NCBI GenBank assembly: GCA_015698045.1
Contig: BLAL01000162.1
Coordinates: 992,001 to 1,056,000 of the forward strand
Direction of reading: 5' to 3'
DNA from: Rhizophagus clarus
Taxonomy: Eukaryota; Glomeromycota; Glomeromycetes; Glomerales; Glomeraceae
Length of the DNA: 64,000 nucleotides
Below are positions 12,478 through 22,771 of the stretch, piece by piece; positions within the stretch are counted from its first letter, which is position 1; each line of letters starts with the position of its first letter. The notes below the pieces were generated by a model that searched no databases, was not told the DNA's origin, and worked only from the letters and a program-made list of their open reading frames with translations. Made by a program: the position numbers and the translations under genes.

Positions 12478-12734
12478 TTAGACTTATCATTAATTTAATT
12501 ATAGCGATACGATAAAATTAAATAAATGATTAATAGATGATTAATAAATGATCAGCAAAATTGTGATAAAATAAGAATGTCAGGTGGATCAAAAAAAGAA
12601 TATTACAAATGTAAAAAACTAGACAAAAATTTATATTTAAAAAAATGCATGATTTTTTTTTATTCTAATACAAATAAAATTAGTTTAATAAATCTATTAT
12701 CTATATAATATAATAAATATCCTAAATTTTAGCA

Positions 12735-12920
12735 TTAATTTCTCTTTTGATTCTTATGGTAATAATAATAATTACCAGATTTGATAATGCGTTCACAACG
12801 TTTATGATGAGTATTAGTCTCTTTGCATCTTAATATAGACAGCCTTGGGGATTCTGGGACAAAAATTTGTATAGCTGTAAAAGCAGTAAGGTCATCATTT
12901 GCCCCCTTTTCTGCTATCAA
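12735..12920 (-). pseudogene. Relic of a small Cys/His-motif protein (DUF5763-like?)
   Basis: The minus frame (about 61 codons, no good ATG) contains RCKETNTHHKRC followed by ERIIKSGNYYYYHKNQK. From memory, many small fungal proteins carry a CxxxT..GxRCxxxIxxGxYCxxH zinc-binding pattern. Here the expected third Cys position reads Tyr, which a G-to-A change (TGT to TAT) would explain. It is too short to be sure. A 94-codon plus-strand frame (12823-13107) overlaps it and looks less plausible. Confidence 0.3.
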
Positions 12921-13340
12921 AATTTATGTAATCTTATATGATCCAAATTCGTTTGCAACATCAGGAAATATAATGAAAATCAATATAGAATTCAGACTTA
13001 AAATCAAGCTGGACTCAAATCCTATTAACATACCCACCTTGCCCAAATTTTTTATTAACAAGATAAAGGAAAACACCATCAATGTTAACAAGCTAACCGA
13101 ATTTTAATCCCAAATAATATAACAAAAAAGTATGCCATATTGCTTACCCTTGAAGGCTAGATCTAATATCAAGAAACAAAGTGATGCGATTTTAAATCTA
13201 GCTGACCATTCAAGCCTAATATGCATACAATATTTTCATGTTATTCTAGAATTAATTCTAGAGCTGATTTATTATTGTAAACAAAATCCCCAATAAGTCT
13301 CACCTCTAGGGCAGGTATATTTAAGTTACACCTCTAAGTC
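12921..13340. other. Spacer, no supported gene
   Basis: Composition is slightly less AT-rich than the elements on its left. Apart from the end of the doubtful plus-strand frame mentioned for the previous entry, nothing recognisable was found. Confidence 0.4.
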
Positions 13341-13594
13341 TCATCTCAGAAGTATACAGATCGGACATCTGGGCCTTATCCCAAAGTTATTACAATAGCT
13401 ACATAGGCCATTATTTACCTCTGTAGGTTTAACTGACTTTGTAGGTTTATTACAAACAGAGCACAGCTGGCGCATCTTAGCTTTGAAGTATGATCGATAA
13501 CCTTCAGGTCTAGTACTACGTCTGCCACAAATTTCACCAGTATTAAGAAGATAATAACAAATAAATTTCGCTTTTGATTTAGCACCTTTGCCAT
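13341..13594 (-). pseudogene. Small Cys-rich (zinc-binding) protein, start frameshifted
   Basis: The minus frame reads KGAKSKAKFICYYLLNTGEI then CGRRSTRPEGYRSYFKAKMR, QLCSVCNK, GLCSYCNN and RCPIC, ending at TGA 13343-13341. Four Cys pairs in about 80 residues suggest a zinc ribbon or two treble-clef-like fingers. The only upstream ATG (13594) is in another frame, and joining the two needs one extra base in the AAAGG run, so this copy is probably broken. It points away from the 129-aa ORF at 13667 with a 72-bp shared upstream region, and a broken integrase follows that ORF. The grouping suggests parts of one mobile element. Function unknown. Confidence 0.45.
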
Positions 13595-13666
13595 TTTATA
13601 AATGTATAAATAATTTTAATTGAATAAATCTTTACATAATATAGTAATACATATACTAATTATACA

Positions 13667-14056
13667 ATGAGTATACAAATTCAAATAAACAAACCAGAAG
13701 ACAAGCCCACATATCAGGAAATCAAACAAACATTAATAAATGTAGTTAAGTCAGACATCTACTATAGAAAACTAAAAGATGGTAAATTTATGCAATCATA
13801 CAAAGAGCGAATTAAAAAATTATGCCAGGCAGAGGATCCCCAAGAATATGTTCTCAAACTAACCATGACCATATTCCCTAATAAAGCTAAATATCATAAA
13901 GCCAAAGATGACTACAAAGAATTCTACGGAAGGGATCCAAAGATTCTTAACACCATTATGGAACTATATAAATTATACTATAAATTAGCCAAGGATCATT
14001 TCATTACCAATAAACAAGTTGATGAAGAGACAGAAGACTTCTTATCATCACTATAG
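13667..14056 (+). CDS. Hypothetical 129-aa charged helical protein
   Basis: An intact frame from ATG to TAG: MSIQIQINKPEDKPTYQEIK and so on, ending EETEDFLSSL. It is Lys/Glu/Asp-rich and mostly predicted helical, with no Cys cluster apart from one Cys near residue 49, no signal peptide and no membrane segment. Codon use looks like a real gene rather than random AT-rich DNA. It is divergent to the Cys-rich relic on its left, and its 3' end faces the integrase relic 14076-15198, only 20 bp away. I do not recognise it. In a neighbourhood of decayed genes, an unbroken frame is notable and could mean recent activity or chance. Confidence 0.55.
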   Translation: MSIQIQINKPEDKPTYQEIKQTLINVVKSDIYYRKLKDGKFMQSYKERIKKLCQAEDPQEYVLKLTMTIFPNKAKYHKAKDDYKEFYGRDPKILNTIMELYKLYYKLAKDHFITNKQVDEETEDFLSSL

Positions 14057-14075
14057 ATCCTTAACTCATAAGCAC

Positions 14076-15198
14076 CTACTGGAGAAGCAATTCTGTATCA
14101 AAGGGAATAACCATTAACTCTTCTTGTACAAAGGATCTTTCAGGATGCTTGATCACATAATTATTATCAGTTAGTCCAAAGGGAATTTCTTTTAACCAGT
14201 ATAAGACTGGCTGATTTTTTTGTACCATAGATTGACGGATATGATAAATATGTGGAAACCAATTCAAATTACCAGCATGACGTCTTCCACCCTTCAAATC
14301 ACTAGAATAAAGTAAATAACAAACAAGAACATTACTAGAAAGCTTCTTTTCATCAAAACTTATTGGACCATCACAAGAATAAGAAGGCTTAGCAAAAACC
14401 TCTTCTTTCTTAATAGCTTCAACTGGAGAAATACCAATCTGACGTGTGATAGAATTATTAATATTCTCAACAACTAAAGGCAAATTTTTCACCCAAGCTC
14501 AAGATCTTTCAGTAATAGGAAGTAATAGATCAGACGCATCTTGAGAAAGACCACATTTCTCTCTTAAAATTCTATTATATCTTTCAACAATACCCATAGT
14601 AAGTTTAGATTTGGCCTTCTGAATTTTCACAATATGTTCTCTCATTAATTTTTCACAATCACCTCTAAACTCAGATCCTTTATCAGTAATTAAATAATTT
14701 TGGCCAGACCAGAGGAATTTTAGAATCATCATAAATTTTCTCAAGTGCTTAAGCAATAGTCTTTGAAGTTAAGATTCCCTCTCTATCCTTGACACTATAT
14801 GCACCAATAGGAATAGATACTTTATATCTAGAAGCCACGTTCACAATATTGAGGTAAAAAAGATATATAATTCATCCTACTTTATCATAAGGCATGTAAA
14901 GAACATCTGCCTGATAGACTTCATTGGGAATAGTAATAGAGGTAAAACTTGCACAAGGAATATATCTAGGATGAGGCTTATGTATTTAGTGTATAGCTTA
15001 TCTCTCAGGCCAGTCCTTCACTTCGTCTAAACAAAAATCATACCCAGTTTTCAGAGAAGCTTTATGTAATTTTTTAGCATTTCGATAATAACCAATAGGC
15101 TGATAATAAATCTTTTTCAAAGCAATAGAAATATCAAGATTTCGAGCCTCACCAGAATCTATAGAAATAATAGGTAACAATAAGAGTTGAGCAGGCAT
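14076..15198 (-). pseudogene. DDE (rve-type) integrase, broken
   Basis: Minus-strand pieces read in order: GYYRNAKKLHKASLKTGYDF, EVYQADVLYMPYDKVG, IPIGAYSVKDREGI, LITDKGSEFRGDCEKL, GIVERYNRILREKCG, and a C-terminal domain with SSDLKGGRRHAGNLNWFPHI and VLYWLKEIPFGL. Candidate catalytic residues are Asp (codon 14907-14905), Asp (14684-14682) and Glu (14585-14583), the last two separated by 32 residues, as in DDE integrases. Breaks: in-frame stops near 14993, near 14870 and at 14747, a frameshift near 14700 and TGA 14501-14499. Such enzymes insert element DNA into the host genome. The family could be Maverick-like or retrotransposon-derived; no reverse transcriptase is adjacent, and a Maverick-type polymerase relic lies 13 kb to the right. 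Confidence 0.65.
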
Positions 15199-15200
15199 AT

Positions 15201-15383
15201 ATTGATTTATTAGATAGCAATTTAGAATTGTGGATAAAGTTAATAAAAGAGAAAACTACTACCATTAGAAATAAGAAAAAGATTTGTAAGCTCATAAATG
15301 ATTTAGAGCGATGTGAGCTATATATAAAATATCTTGAGAAAAATTTCATATCTTGTGAGAATGAGATAGATAGATTAAAAACT
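15201..15383 (+). pseudogene. Gag-like gene, 5' coiled-coil piece, cut by insertion
   Basis: The frame reads YIDLLDSNLELWIKLIKEKT through CELYIKYLEKNFISCENEID to RLKTT, a heptad-like coiled coil. At 15384 the reading stops making sense and a terminal inverted repeat begins. At 19974 the same kind of coiled coil resumes (AEYQSTLLNLKKCQDHLELK), so this is the left half of the gag-like gene at 19974-21738. No upstream ATG is obvious; the gene starts against the integrase relic on the other strand. Confidence 0.5.
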
Positions 15384-15492
15384 ACAGGTCGAATGGAGTC
15401 AAATCAGTCATCAATCGGTCATGTGACTGATTGGTAACTGATTGGTTACCTATTGATGACTGAATCTTTCAATCGGTCTTCAATCAGGTATA

Positions 15493-15868
15493 ACACAGGT
15501 CAAAATTAGTTAAATAGGGTATCAATAGGGTATCAATAGGTTATCAATCGGCTATCAATAGGCTACCCTATTGGTAGCCTATTGAATTTGCGCCATAATC
15601 CGTCACCAATCAGGCAGGCTGATTGATAACCTATTAATAACCTATTGATACCCTATTGATACCCTATTGATACCCTATTTAATAAAAATACCAATAGGAT
15701 ACTAATAGGTTATCAATAAGTTATCAATCAGCTATCAATCAGCCTGCCCGATTGGTGATGGATTATGGCGCAAGTTCAATAGGCTACCAATAGGGTAGCT
15801 TATTGATAGCCGATTGATAACCTATTGATACTCTATTGATACCCTATTTAACTAATTTCGACCTGTGT
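15493..15868. repeat. Near-perfect fold-back palindrome
   Basis: The ends ACACAGGTC and GACCTGTGT pair, and the pairing continues through TTAGTTAAATAGGGTATCAA and CAATAGGCTACC to the inner TTGCGCCATAATCC / GGATTATGGCGCAA match, leaving a short AT-rich centre near 15650-15690. As single-stranded DNA or RNA it would form a hairpin with arms of about 170 bp. It resembles a fold-back MITE. Confidence 0.75.
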
Positions 15869-16039
15869 AAAATCCAAATCAGTTATCAACCGGTCATATG
15901 ACTGATTGATGGCCAATTGATGTACAGTTGAATTTACCAGTTATCAATAGGTCACATATCATATTGATGACCGATTTGTTGCTAATTGGCTTATTATATA
16001 TTAGCAGATTTTTAGATTTTTTCAACAATAACGTTTTAT

Positions 16040-17925
16040 TTATAAACCATTTTAAACTCTGATAGAAAATTTTTTTGATAGATTTCCTGAGATTCATATT
16101 GATAAATAGAGATTCTTTTTTTTTTGAGATTTCTAAGAGTTTGTATAGGGTATCTAATAGAAATTTTTTTTTTATTTTCTAAAAGTTCATATGGAAAGAG
16201 TTTGTATGAGATATCTGATAGAAAATTTTTTTTTTAAGAGATTTTCTGAATTCAGTTCGTATATGATATCTAATAGAAAATTTTTTTTTGAGAGAGTTTA
16301 TATAGGAAGAGTTCGTATTTTCTAAAAGTTCATATGGGAAGGATTCGTATGGGATATCTTTAATAGAAAATTTTTTTTAAGAGATTTTCTAAGAGTTCGT
16401 ATTGGAAGGGTTCATATGGGATATCTGATAGAAACTTTTTTTAAGATATTTTCTAAGAGTTTATATATGGAAAGGGTTTGTATAGATTCTTTGATAAAAA
16501 TTTTTTTTTTTAAGATTTTCTAAGAATTCGTGAAGAAAAAGTTTGTATTATGGGATATTTTGATAAAGATTTTCCAAGTGTTCATATAGGAAAGGTTCAT
16601 ATGGGATATCTGATAGAAAATTTTTTTTAAGATTTTCTAAGAGTTCATATGGAAAGAATTCGTATGGGATACCTGATAGAAAATTTTTTTGTGAAATTTT
16701 TTAGGGTTCATATGGAAAGGATTTGCATGGGATTCTTTAATAGAAAATTTTTTTGAGAAATTTTCTAAGAGTTCATATAGGAAGGGTTCATATGGATCTA
16801 TGGGATATCTAATAGAAATTTTTTTTTTTGAGAGATTTTCTAAGATTCATATAGGATGTATTTGATAAATAGATTTTTTTTTTTTGATTTCTAAAAGTTC
16901 ATATGGGTATCTGATAGAAAATTTTTTTTTGGAATTTTCTAAATTTATATGAGAAGAGTTCGTATTTTCCAAGAATTCATATGGGAAGCATTCATATAGG
17001 ATATCTTTAATAGAAAATTTTTTTTAAGTGATTTTCTAAGAGTTCGTATAGGAAGAGTTCGGAAGAGTTTGGAAAAGTTCGTATGGAATATCTGATACAA
17101 AATTTTTTTTAAATTTTTTAGGGATGGGATTCTTTAATAGAAAATTTTTTTTGAGAGATTTCTAAAAGTTCATATGGAAAAGGTTCGTATAGGATTCTTT
17201 GATAGAAAATTTTTTTTTAAGAGTTTTTCTTAGAATTTGTGTGGAAAGAATTCGTATGAGATATTTTGATAAAGATTTTCCAAGTGTTCATATGGGAAAG
17301 GTTCATATGGGATATCTGGTAGAAATTTTTTTTTGAAATTTTCTAAGAGTTCATATGGGAAGAGTTCGTATGGGATACCTGATAGAAAATTTTTTTGAGA
17401 GATTTTCTAAGAGTTCATATGGGTATCTGATAGAAAATTTTTTTTTTGGGATTTTCTAAATTTATATGGAAAGAGTTCGTATTTTCCAAGAGTTCATATG
17501 GGAAGCGTTCGCATGGGATTATTTAATAGAAAATTTTTTTTTGAGAGATTTCTAAAAGTTCATATGAAAAAGGTTCGTATGGGATTCTTTGATAGAAAAG
17601 TTTTTTTTAAGAGATTTTCTAAGAGTTTATATGGAAAGGGTTCGTATGGGATTCTTTGATAGAAAATTTTTTTTAAGAGATTTTCTTAGAGTTCATGTGG
17701 AAAGAGTTCGTATAAGATATTTTAATAAAAATTTTCCAAGTGTGATTCATATGGTAAGGGTTCATATAGGATATCTTTGGTAGAAAATTTTTTTGGGAAT
17801 TCCTAAGAGTTCATATGGAAAGGGTTCGTATGGGATATCTGATAGGAGGGATTCTTTGATAGAAAATTTTTTTGAGAGAGATTTCCTAAGAGTTCATATG
17901 GGATATTTTGGTAGAGATTTTTTTT
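16040..17925. repeat. Degenerate tandem repeat, unit about 60-100 bp
   Basis: More than 25 imperfect copies of words such as AGAGTTCATATGGGAAG, GGGATATCTGATAGAAAATT and GAGATTTTCTAAGAG follow each other. Short frames (for example 17589-17783) are translations of the repeat and are not genes. Confidence 0.8.
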
Positions 17926-17934
17926 TTGTGAAAT

Positions 17935-18481
17935 TAACTTTACCTTTTTTTAATATTACTAATGTTATTCTTTTTTCTATATTTTACTAAAAACTCTTTA
18001 TAATACTAACTTTTTGTATTTGTGTATTTTATTATAATTATTACTAACTTTTTATATTTACGCTCTACTATTTATTTATTAAATATTACTAACTTTATCA
18101 GTCATATACTAACATATTATTATAATGAATGTTTTTATTTTAAATACTTATTAATATAAATAAAGATACTATGTATTTTATTTGTAATTCTAAATATTAT
18201 GTACTATAATAAATTTTATTATTCGTTATATGATTTTACAAAAATTGGTCTTTCAACCATCAATTGACCATAATTTGACCATAATTTGACCATCAATCGA
18301 CCATCAATTGACCATCAATTGGCAATCTGATTTGGTGCCAATTTTTGACATCATCCAGATTCAATCAAGTAGTATGATTTATTGCCGATTAAATATCAAT
18401 TCGTTTGACTATTCATCAATCCTAATAGCCAATTGATAACTGATTGATAGCCGATTTGACATCATTCGACCTGTACACAAT
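17935..18481. repeat. Segment duplicated at 19183-19973 (copy a)
   Basis: This stretch (ATTAACTTTACCTTTTTTTA, TATTATTATAATGAATG, TACAAAAATTGGTCTTT, then TTGACCAT units, ending in TTTGACATCATTCGACCTGT) recurs in the same order at 19183-19973. The copies differ mainly in the number of TTGACCATAAT units. It ends with a copy of the insertion's terminal repeat. Confidence 0.75.
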
Positions 18482-18485
18482 TAAG

Positions 18486-18725
18486 AAAAATTTGAGCAAA
18501 CTTTTCTTAAACTTGTATTACAATTGTATAACATGATCACAATTAAGAAAAATTCAAGCGAACTTTTCTTATACTTGTATTACAAATGTAACATGATCAC
18601 GATTAAGAAAAATTCAAGTGAACTTTTCTTAAACTTGTATTACAATTGTAACATGATTACAATTAAGAAAAGTTTAAGCAAACTTTTCTTAAACCTGTAT
18701 TACAAATGTAACATTAATCACGATT
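18486..18725. repeat. Tandem repeat, four units of about 60 bp
   Basis: The unit is ATTAAGAAAAATTCAAG, then AACTTTTCTTAAACTTGTAT, then TACAA and TGTAACATGAT, repeated about four times. Each unit contains an inverted AAGAAAAATT / AACTTTTCTT element. The 67-codon frame across it is repeat translation. From 18726 to 19182 there is AT-rich non-coding sequence only. Confidence 0.8.
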
Positions 18726-19182
18726 AATCGCAACTTATTCGAGTAATATATATATAATACTAAATTTTATTAACAAAATTTTACAATATTATATCACATG
18801 ACACATGTAATATACAAATAGAAGCTTCTAAAAAAATTAGGTATCCAAAAGTCCAAGGTAAATTTTAATACAAATTTAAAAGATCACTATATATATAACT
18901 ATATGAGATGAAAAATTACAACATAGTTTTTCAATTTATCTATTATTAACCAATCAAAATTCGGTCTGATCTTTATTACGTGACCTGATCTTAACATGCA
19001 TATAAATAACTAAACGCGACTCTGTTTATTTTTTAAAAAATATACACTCTTTTTTTTCTGTTTTCTTACACTCTTTCTTTTTTATTTTCTTCTTACTCTT
19101 ATTACATTTTACAGGTATATTAATTATTGTATTTTTGTTATTAAATTTATTGTACTGATTACTAACTATATTTTATTTTATA

Positions 19183-19973
19183 ATATTAACTTTACCTTTT
19201 TTTAATGTTATTCTTTTTTTTTATATTTTACTAACATTATCACGTATTTTTTTCTTTTTTTTTTTTTTATAAATTTTATCAAACTCTTCATAATACTAAC
19301 TTTTTGTATTTGTGTAATTATTACTAACTTTTTATATTTATGCTTTACTATTTATTTATTAAATATTACTAATTTATCAGTCATATATTAACATATTATT
19401 ATAATGAATGTTTTTATTTTAAATACTTATTAATATAAATAAAGATACTATGTATTTTATTTGTAATTCTAAATATTATGTGCTATAATAAATTTTATTA
19501 TTTGTTATATGATTCTACAAAAATTGGTCTTTTGACCATCAATTGACCATAAATTGACCATAATTTGACCATAAATTGACCATAAATTGACCATAATTTG
19601 ACCATAATTTGACCATAATTTGACCATCATTTGACCATAATTTGACCATAATTTGACCATAATTTGACCATAATTTGACCATAATTTGACCATCATTTGA
19701 CCATAATTTGACCATAATTTGACCATAATTTGACCATAATTTGACCATCATTTGACCATCATTTGACCATCAATCAACCATCAATCGACCATCAATTAAC
19801 GATCATTAATCTTTTAATCGGCAACCTGATTTGGTGCCAATTTTTGACATCATCCAGATTCAATTAGGTAGTACAATTTATTGCTGATTGAATATTGATT
19901 TGTTTGACTGTTCATCAATCCTGATGACTGATTAATAGCCGATTAATGCCTGATTTGACATCATTCAACCTGT
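19183..19973. repeat. Segment duplicated from 17935-18481 (copy b) with 11-bp minisatellite
   Basis: Same order of words as copy a, but the TTTGACCATAA unit (11 bp) is expanded to roughly 20 copies at 19525-19770. Minus-strand frames of 70-73 codons (WSNYGQ repeats) arise from the 11-bp period and are not genes. It ends at the right terminal repeat of the insertion. Confidence 0.8.
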
Positions 19974-21738
19974 GAGCAGAATATCAATCTACCTTACTTA
20001 ATCTCAAAAAATGTCAGGATCATTTAGAGCTAAAGAAAGAGGCATTAATCCCTCAAGATAACTGAATCATTCTGCTAGAAGAAACAGTAGAAAAGCTCAA
20101 AAGCCAAATTCTCAAGATATCACATTTTCAAAATACTAGTAATAAACATTCTGAAGAAGAACAAGAAAATATGGCCATACCTGATATTTTAATAAATATC
20201 GCTACAGCACTAGATCGGGTGGAAGCATATATTGATGGGGATACATTATTTAACCCCAAAAATACACTAAATAGAATACAAATCTTATTAACAACAGCTC
20301 GTAGACTTATGCAAAGAAATGCTCAAAATACTATTAATATGCAAGGTTTATACCGTACAGCTAATGAGCGAATCGATGCCCTTAGGAATGAATTAACAAA
20401 TACTAGAAATGATTGTCTTTGAAGAGCTCGATTATTAACTTTAGCATATAATAATGAGGTAAATAAGCGTTGACATTGGTGGCAAATAGCTCAGAATAAG
20501 CAAACTAATGGTCAAAGAATAGCTTTAAGAAAGCAAAACCGAATAAATGTATTAGTAGAAGAAAAGGCCATCCTTTAGCTAATAAATCAGAGATGCAAAG
20601 CTGAGGCTGATTTAGCAGAATTCAATTGGGTATTTGTATTTAATAGATACCAAAATAGAAGGCTAGAGAATTAAATTCACGACAAATTATCTTAAATTTA
20701 CAAAACAATCCTCCAGGAAACATAGCTACAATACAAGATATCATGTATACATTAGTACCATTACTTGCACAATTATCCAATTATGATGGGCAGGAATCAC
20801 CAGACGTATATTATCAAAAGCTTAGAAATATAAATGAGATGGCACTTTCCTTAGCCGTTGCTGGCTTTAATAATACTGCAAGATGCCAAGTTATGATAAA
20901 TAAGATGACAGGTAGGTTTGCACCTGTTCCTACCAATGATCCTTATGCAGTAGGTAATCCAGCTATTAATACTGAACCTCTTTTTCTAAATTGGTTGCGT
21001 GAAAAATATAGAGAAGTTATGGTAGGGACTAACTGAAGTGCTATATTTGCTCTTGTTAATGAAAAGTTTTTAGAGACAGATACTCCAGATAGTTATGAAA
21101 AATGAATCAAATCACTAGTACAAGTAATGCCAGATGCTGATGCCTTATCTTATCTATTTAATCAATTGCCTTCTGATTTAGAAATGAGAGTTAAAATTGC
21201 TAATCCTGCTACAGTCATTGCATTTTTTACAGACTTGCGTAATATATGGCATGAAAGTGCAGGCAAAAGAATACAAGCTTATACAATAACTCTGGTTAAT
21301 TATACAGCTCAACCACAAAAAGATGATTTTAAAATTCGTCTAGCAAGGGATTTGGCATATTCAGAAATAGTAATAGATGATGAAACTTTAGAAAAATTCA
21401 TTTATAAAGATCTTGGTAGGAGTCTAAGAGGCAAAATAGCACATGTTAGAAAGAGTCCTTTTACACCCAGAAGTACCTATGCCATGAAAAAAATTGTTAG
21501 AAAAGTGGTACAAAAAGCTAAGCAAACCAGGAATTGCTCAATATGTGGAAAGGCTGGTCATACAAAAGTTAATTGTCCTAGACTTAAACAGACTAAGAAA
21601 GTTAATTATGTATATCAAAATGAGGAAGAAGATCTTGAAGACTCTGAAGAATACATATTGGAAAAAGAAGATTTTGAAGAAGAAATCGAAGAGGATGATG
21701 AATATATTAATGATAATGATATTGATGATGAACCATGA
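19974..21738 (+). pseudogene. Gag-like protein with coiled coil and CCHC zinc knuckle, broken
   Basis: In order: a coiled coil (EYQSTLLNLKKCQDHLELKK, LLEETVEKLKSQILKI), MAIPDILINIATALDRVEAY, GLYRTANERIDALRNEL, a Trp-rich stretch, NYDGQESPDVYYQKLRNINE, WLREKYREVM, DADALSYLFNQLPSDLEMRV, a zinc knuckle CSICGKAGHTKVNC (Cx2Cx4Hx4C, about 21534-21575) and a very acidic tail. This is a capsid-type organisation. Stops inside the frame: TGA 20420-20422, TGA 20471-20473, TAG 20576-20578, TGA 21034-21036, TGA 21103-21105 and TGA 21736-21738, with a frameshift near 20660. Several TGA sites look like former TGG (for example xEKxIK). The 5' part lies beyond the insertion at 15201-15383, and a protease domain follows. 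No reverse transcriptase was found. Confidence 0.65.
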
Positions 21739-22771
21739 AATTGCTATGCTTTAAAAAAAAAGTGGTGCGAAGTGGAGTACTAATAAAAAAGAGTATCAAG
21801 AAGTCCCCTACTTCCAAGTCTCGTACTAGCAATATAGACATAACTGTAAATTATATGTTTCAAATAGCCTTAAAATCTTCAATAGCATCATTAGTTCCTC
21901 ATTGTTCTAGAGGGATTCTTATAGAAATTTCAAAATTTATTAATATGATGTTCCCCAAAATAAAAGACCATTGCTTAAATATTAGTATGCCAAATAATAC
22001 CATTAAAAGAAAGGAATTAGCATGGGGAATTGTTGTAAGTAAATTCGAAGATATCTTATTTCCACTATTGCAGGCAGTAAATAGTGAGCAGAAGCCTCTT
22101 TTACAAGTTCCAGATAATAATGAATCTATCCCAAATGCTTCCAATCAAAAAGAAGATATAGTTATGGCTGATTTATCTAAAATTAAGGAAATTAATACTA
22201 CTTCCACTAGTTATGTTTTGCCAGAAAGTATTCGACTAGATCATGCCATTAAGGCATATGCATCAGCTCAAAAAAAAAAAATAGCCAAATATATTGGCCA
22301 AAGCCTTTGAAGATAAATTTTCTCCAGATAAAGGATGCCAATGATGTTGCGACCATCTCATGTAAGGTAGGAGACATAACTATACCATATGCAATGATTG
22401 ATAGTAGATCAGATTCATCAATATTTTCAGAAAATGTTGCTATTCATTTGGGTCAAAAAATAAATAGAAAGAAGATTTATCGTCTTAATGGGGTCGCAAA
22501 TAAGTCTCATTCTCTTGGTACAGTTGATAGTGTTCTTGTAACTATAGAGGATAAGAAAAATAAAGATACCATTTCAGATGAATTTTCTGTTGTCCCTACA
22601 GAATATGATGATAATGAAAATGAGTTATCACTATTTATTCTTGGAACAAAATGGCAACATCGAGTAGGATGGGAACCTTTAGTAAAGGGAGAATTTAAGA
22701 CACATATCGGCGGATTTATTTCATCATCCAAATATATTAAATTTTGTTATACAATGTATTATAAAAGTTAA
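21735..22771 (+). pseudogene. Gag-pol continuation with retroviral-type aspartic protease, broken
   Basis: A 191-aa frame (to 22310) is helical and rich in Lys and Ser. After a frameshift near the A-run at 22271-22280, the frame from 22307 (no ATG) reads NDVATISCKVGDITIPYAMI then DSRSDSSIFSENVA and LFILGTKWQHRVGWEP. Known: retropepsin-like proteases carry D-[ST]-G. Here the third residue is Arg (AGA at 22406-22408), where a single G-to-A change from GGA would explain it, so the active site looks lost. It normally cleaves the gag-pol polyprotein. The frame ends at 22771 without any reverse transcriptase, so the element is truncated. Confidence 0.6.

Larger units (their letters stand above)
8354..12488. 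mobile_element. Nested non-coding inverted-repeat element complex
   Basis: The outer ends are inverted copies. At 8354-8384 the sequence runs GGATAAATCTAATT followed by ATAACCTGTTACAA. At 12459-12488 the complement runs GATAAGTCTAATT followed by GTAACAACCTGTTACAA. Inside lie at least two further inverted-repeat units (8371-9732 and 9725-12477) plus a small one (9264-9697). No protein-coding frame above about 80 aa makes sense. No target-site duplication could be fixed with confidence. The most likely reading is non-autonomous DNA transposons nested in or next to each other; a recombined array of one family is also possible. Confidence 0.6.
15384..19973. mobile_element. 4.6-kb non-coding insertion with 24-bp TIRs inside the gag-like gene
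   Basis: Left end 15384-15407 starts ACAGGTCGAATGGAGTCAAA. The complement of the right end (19950-19973) starts ACAGGTTGAATGATGTCAAA, with three mismatches in 24. A third copy of the end sequence lies at about 18457-18481, so the insertion may consist of two adjoining units. The interior holds a fold-back palindrome, a long degenerate tandem repeat, duplicated segments and 11-bp and about 60-bp tandem repeats, but no gene. No target duplication is clear. The coiled-coil frame on both sides argues that this is a true insertion. Confidence 0.55.

Noticed and set aside
12823..13107. 94-codon plus-strand frame
   Set aside because: It overlaps a minus-strand relic with a recognisable Cys/His pattern, and its own sequence has no motif. 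Kept only as a remark.
19505..19751. Minus frames with WSNYGQ repeats
   Set aside because: They result from the 11-bp TTTGACCATAA minisatellite read in staggered frames.
19974..21738. Reassigned UGA codon (Trp) to explain TGA stops in the gag-like gene
   Set aside because: TAG and frameshifts also occur in the same gene, neighbouring relics have TAA and TAG stops, and intact LINE ORFs use TGG for Trp throughout. Decay is simpler.
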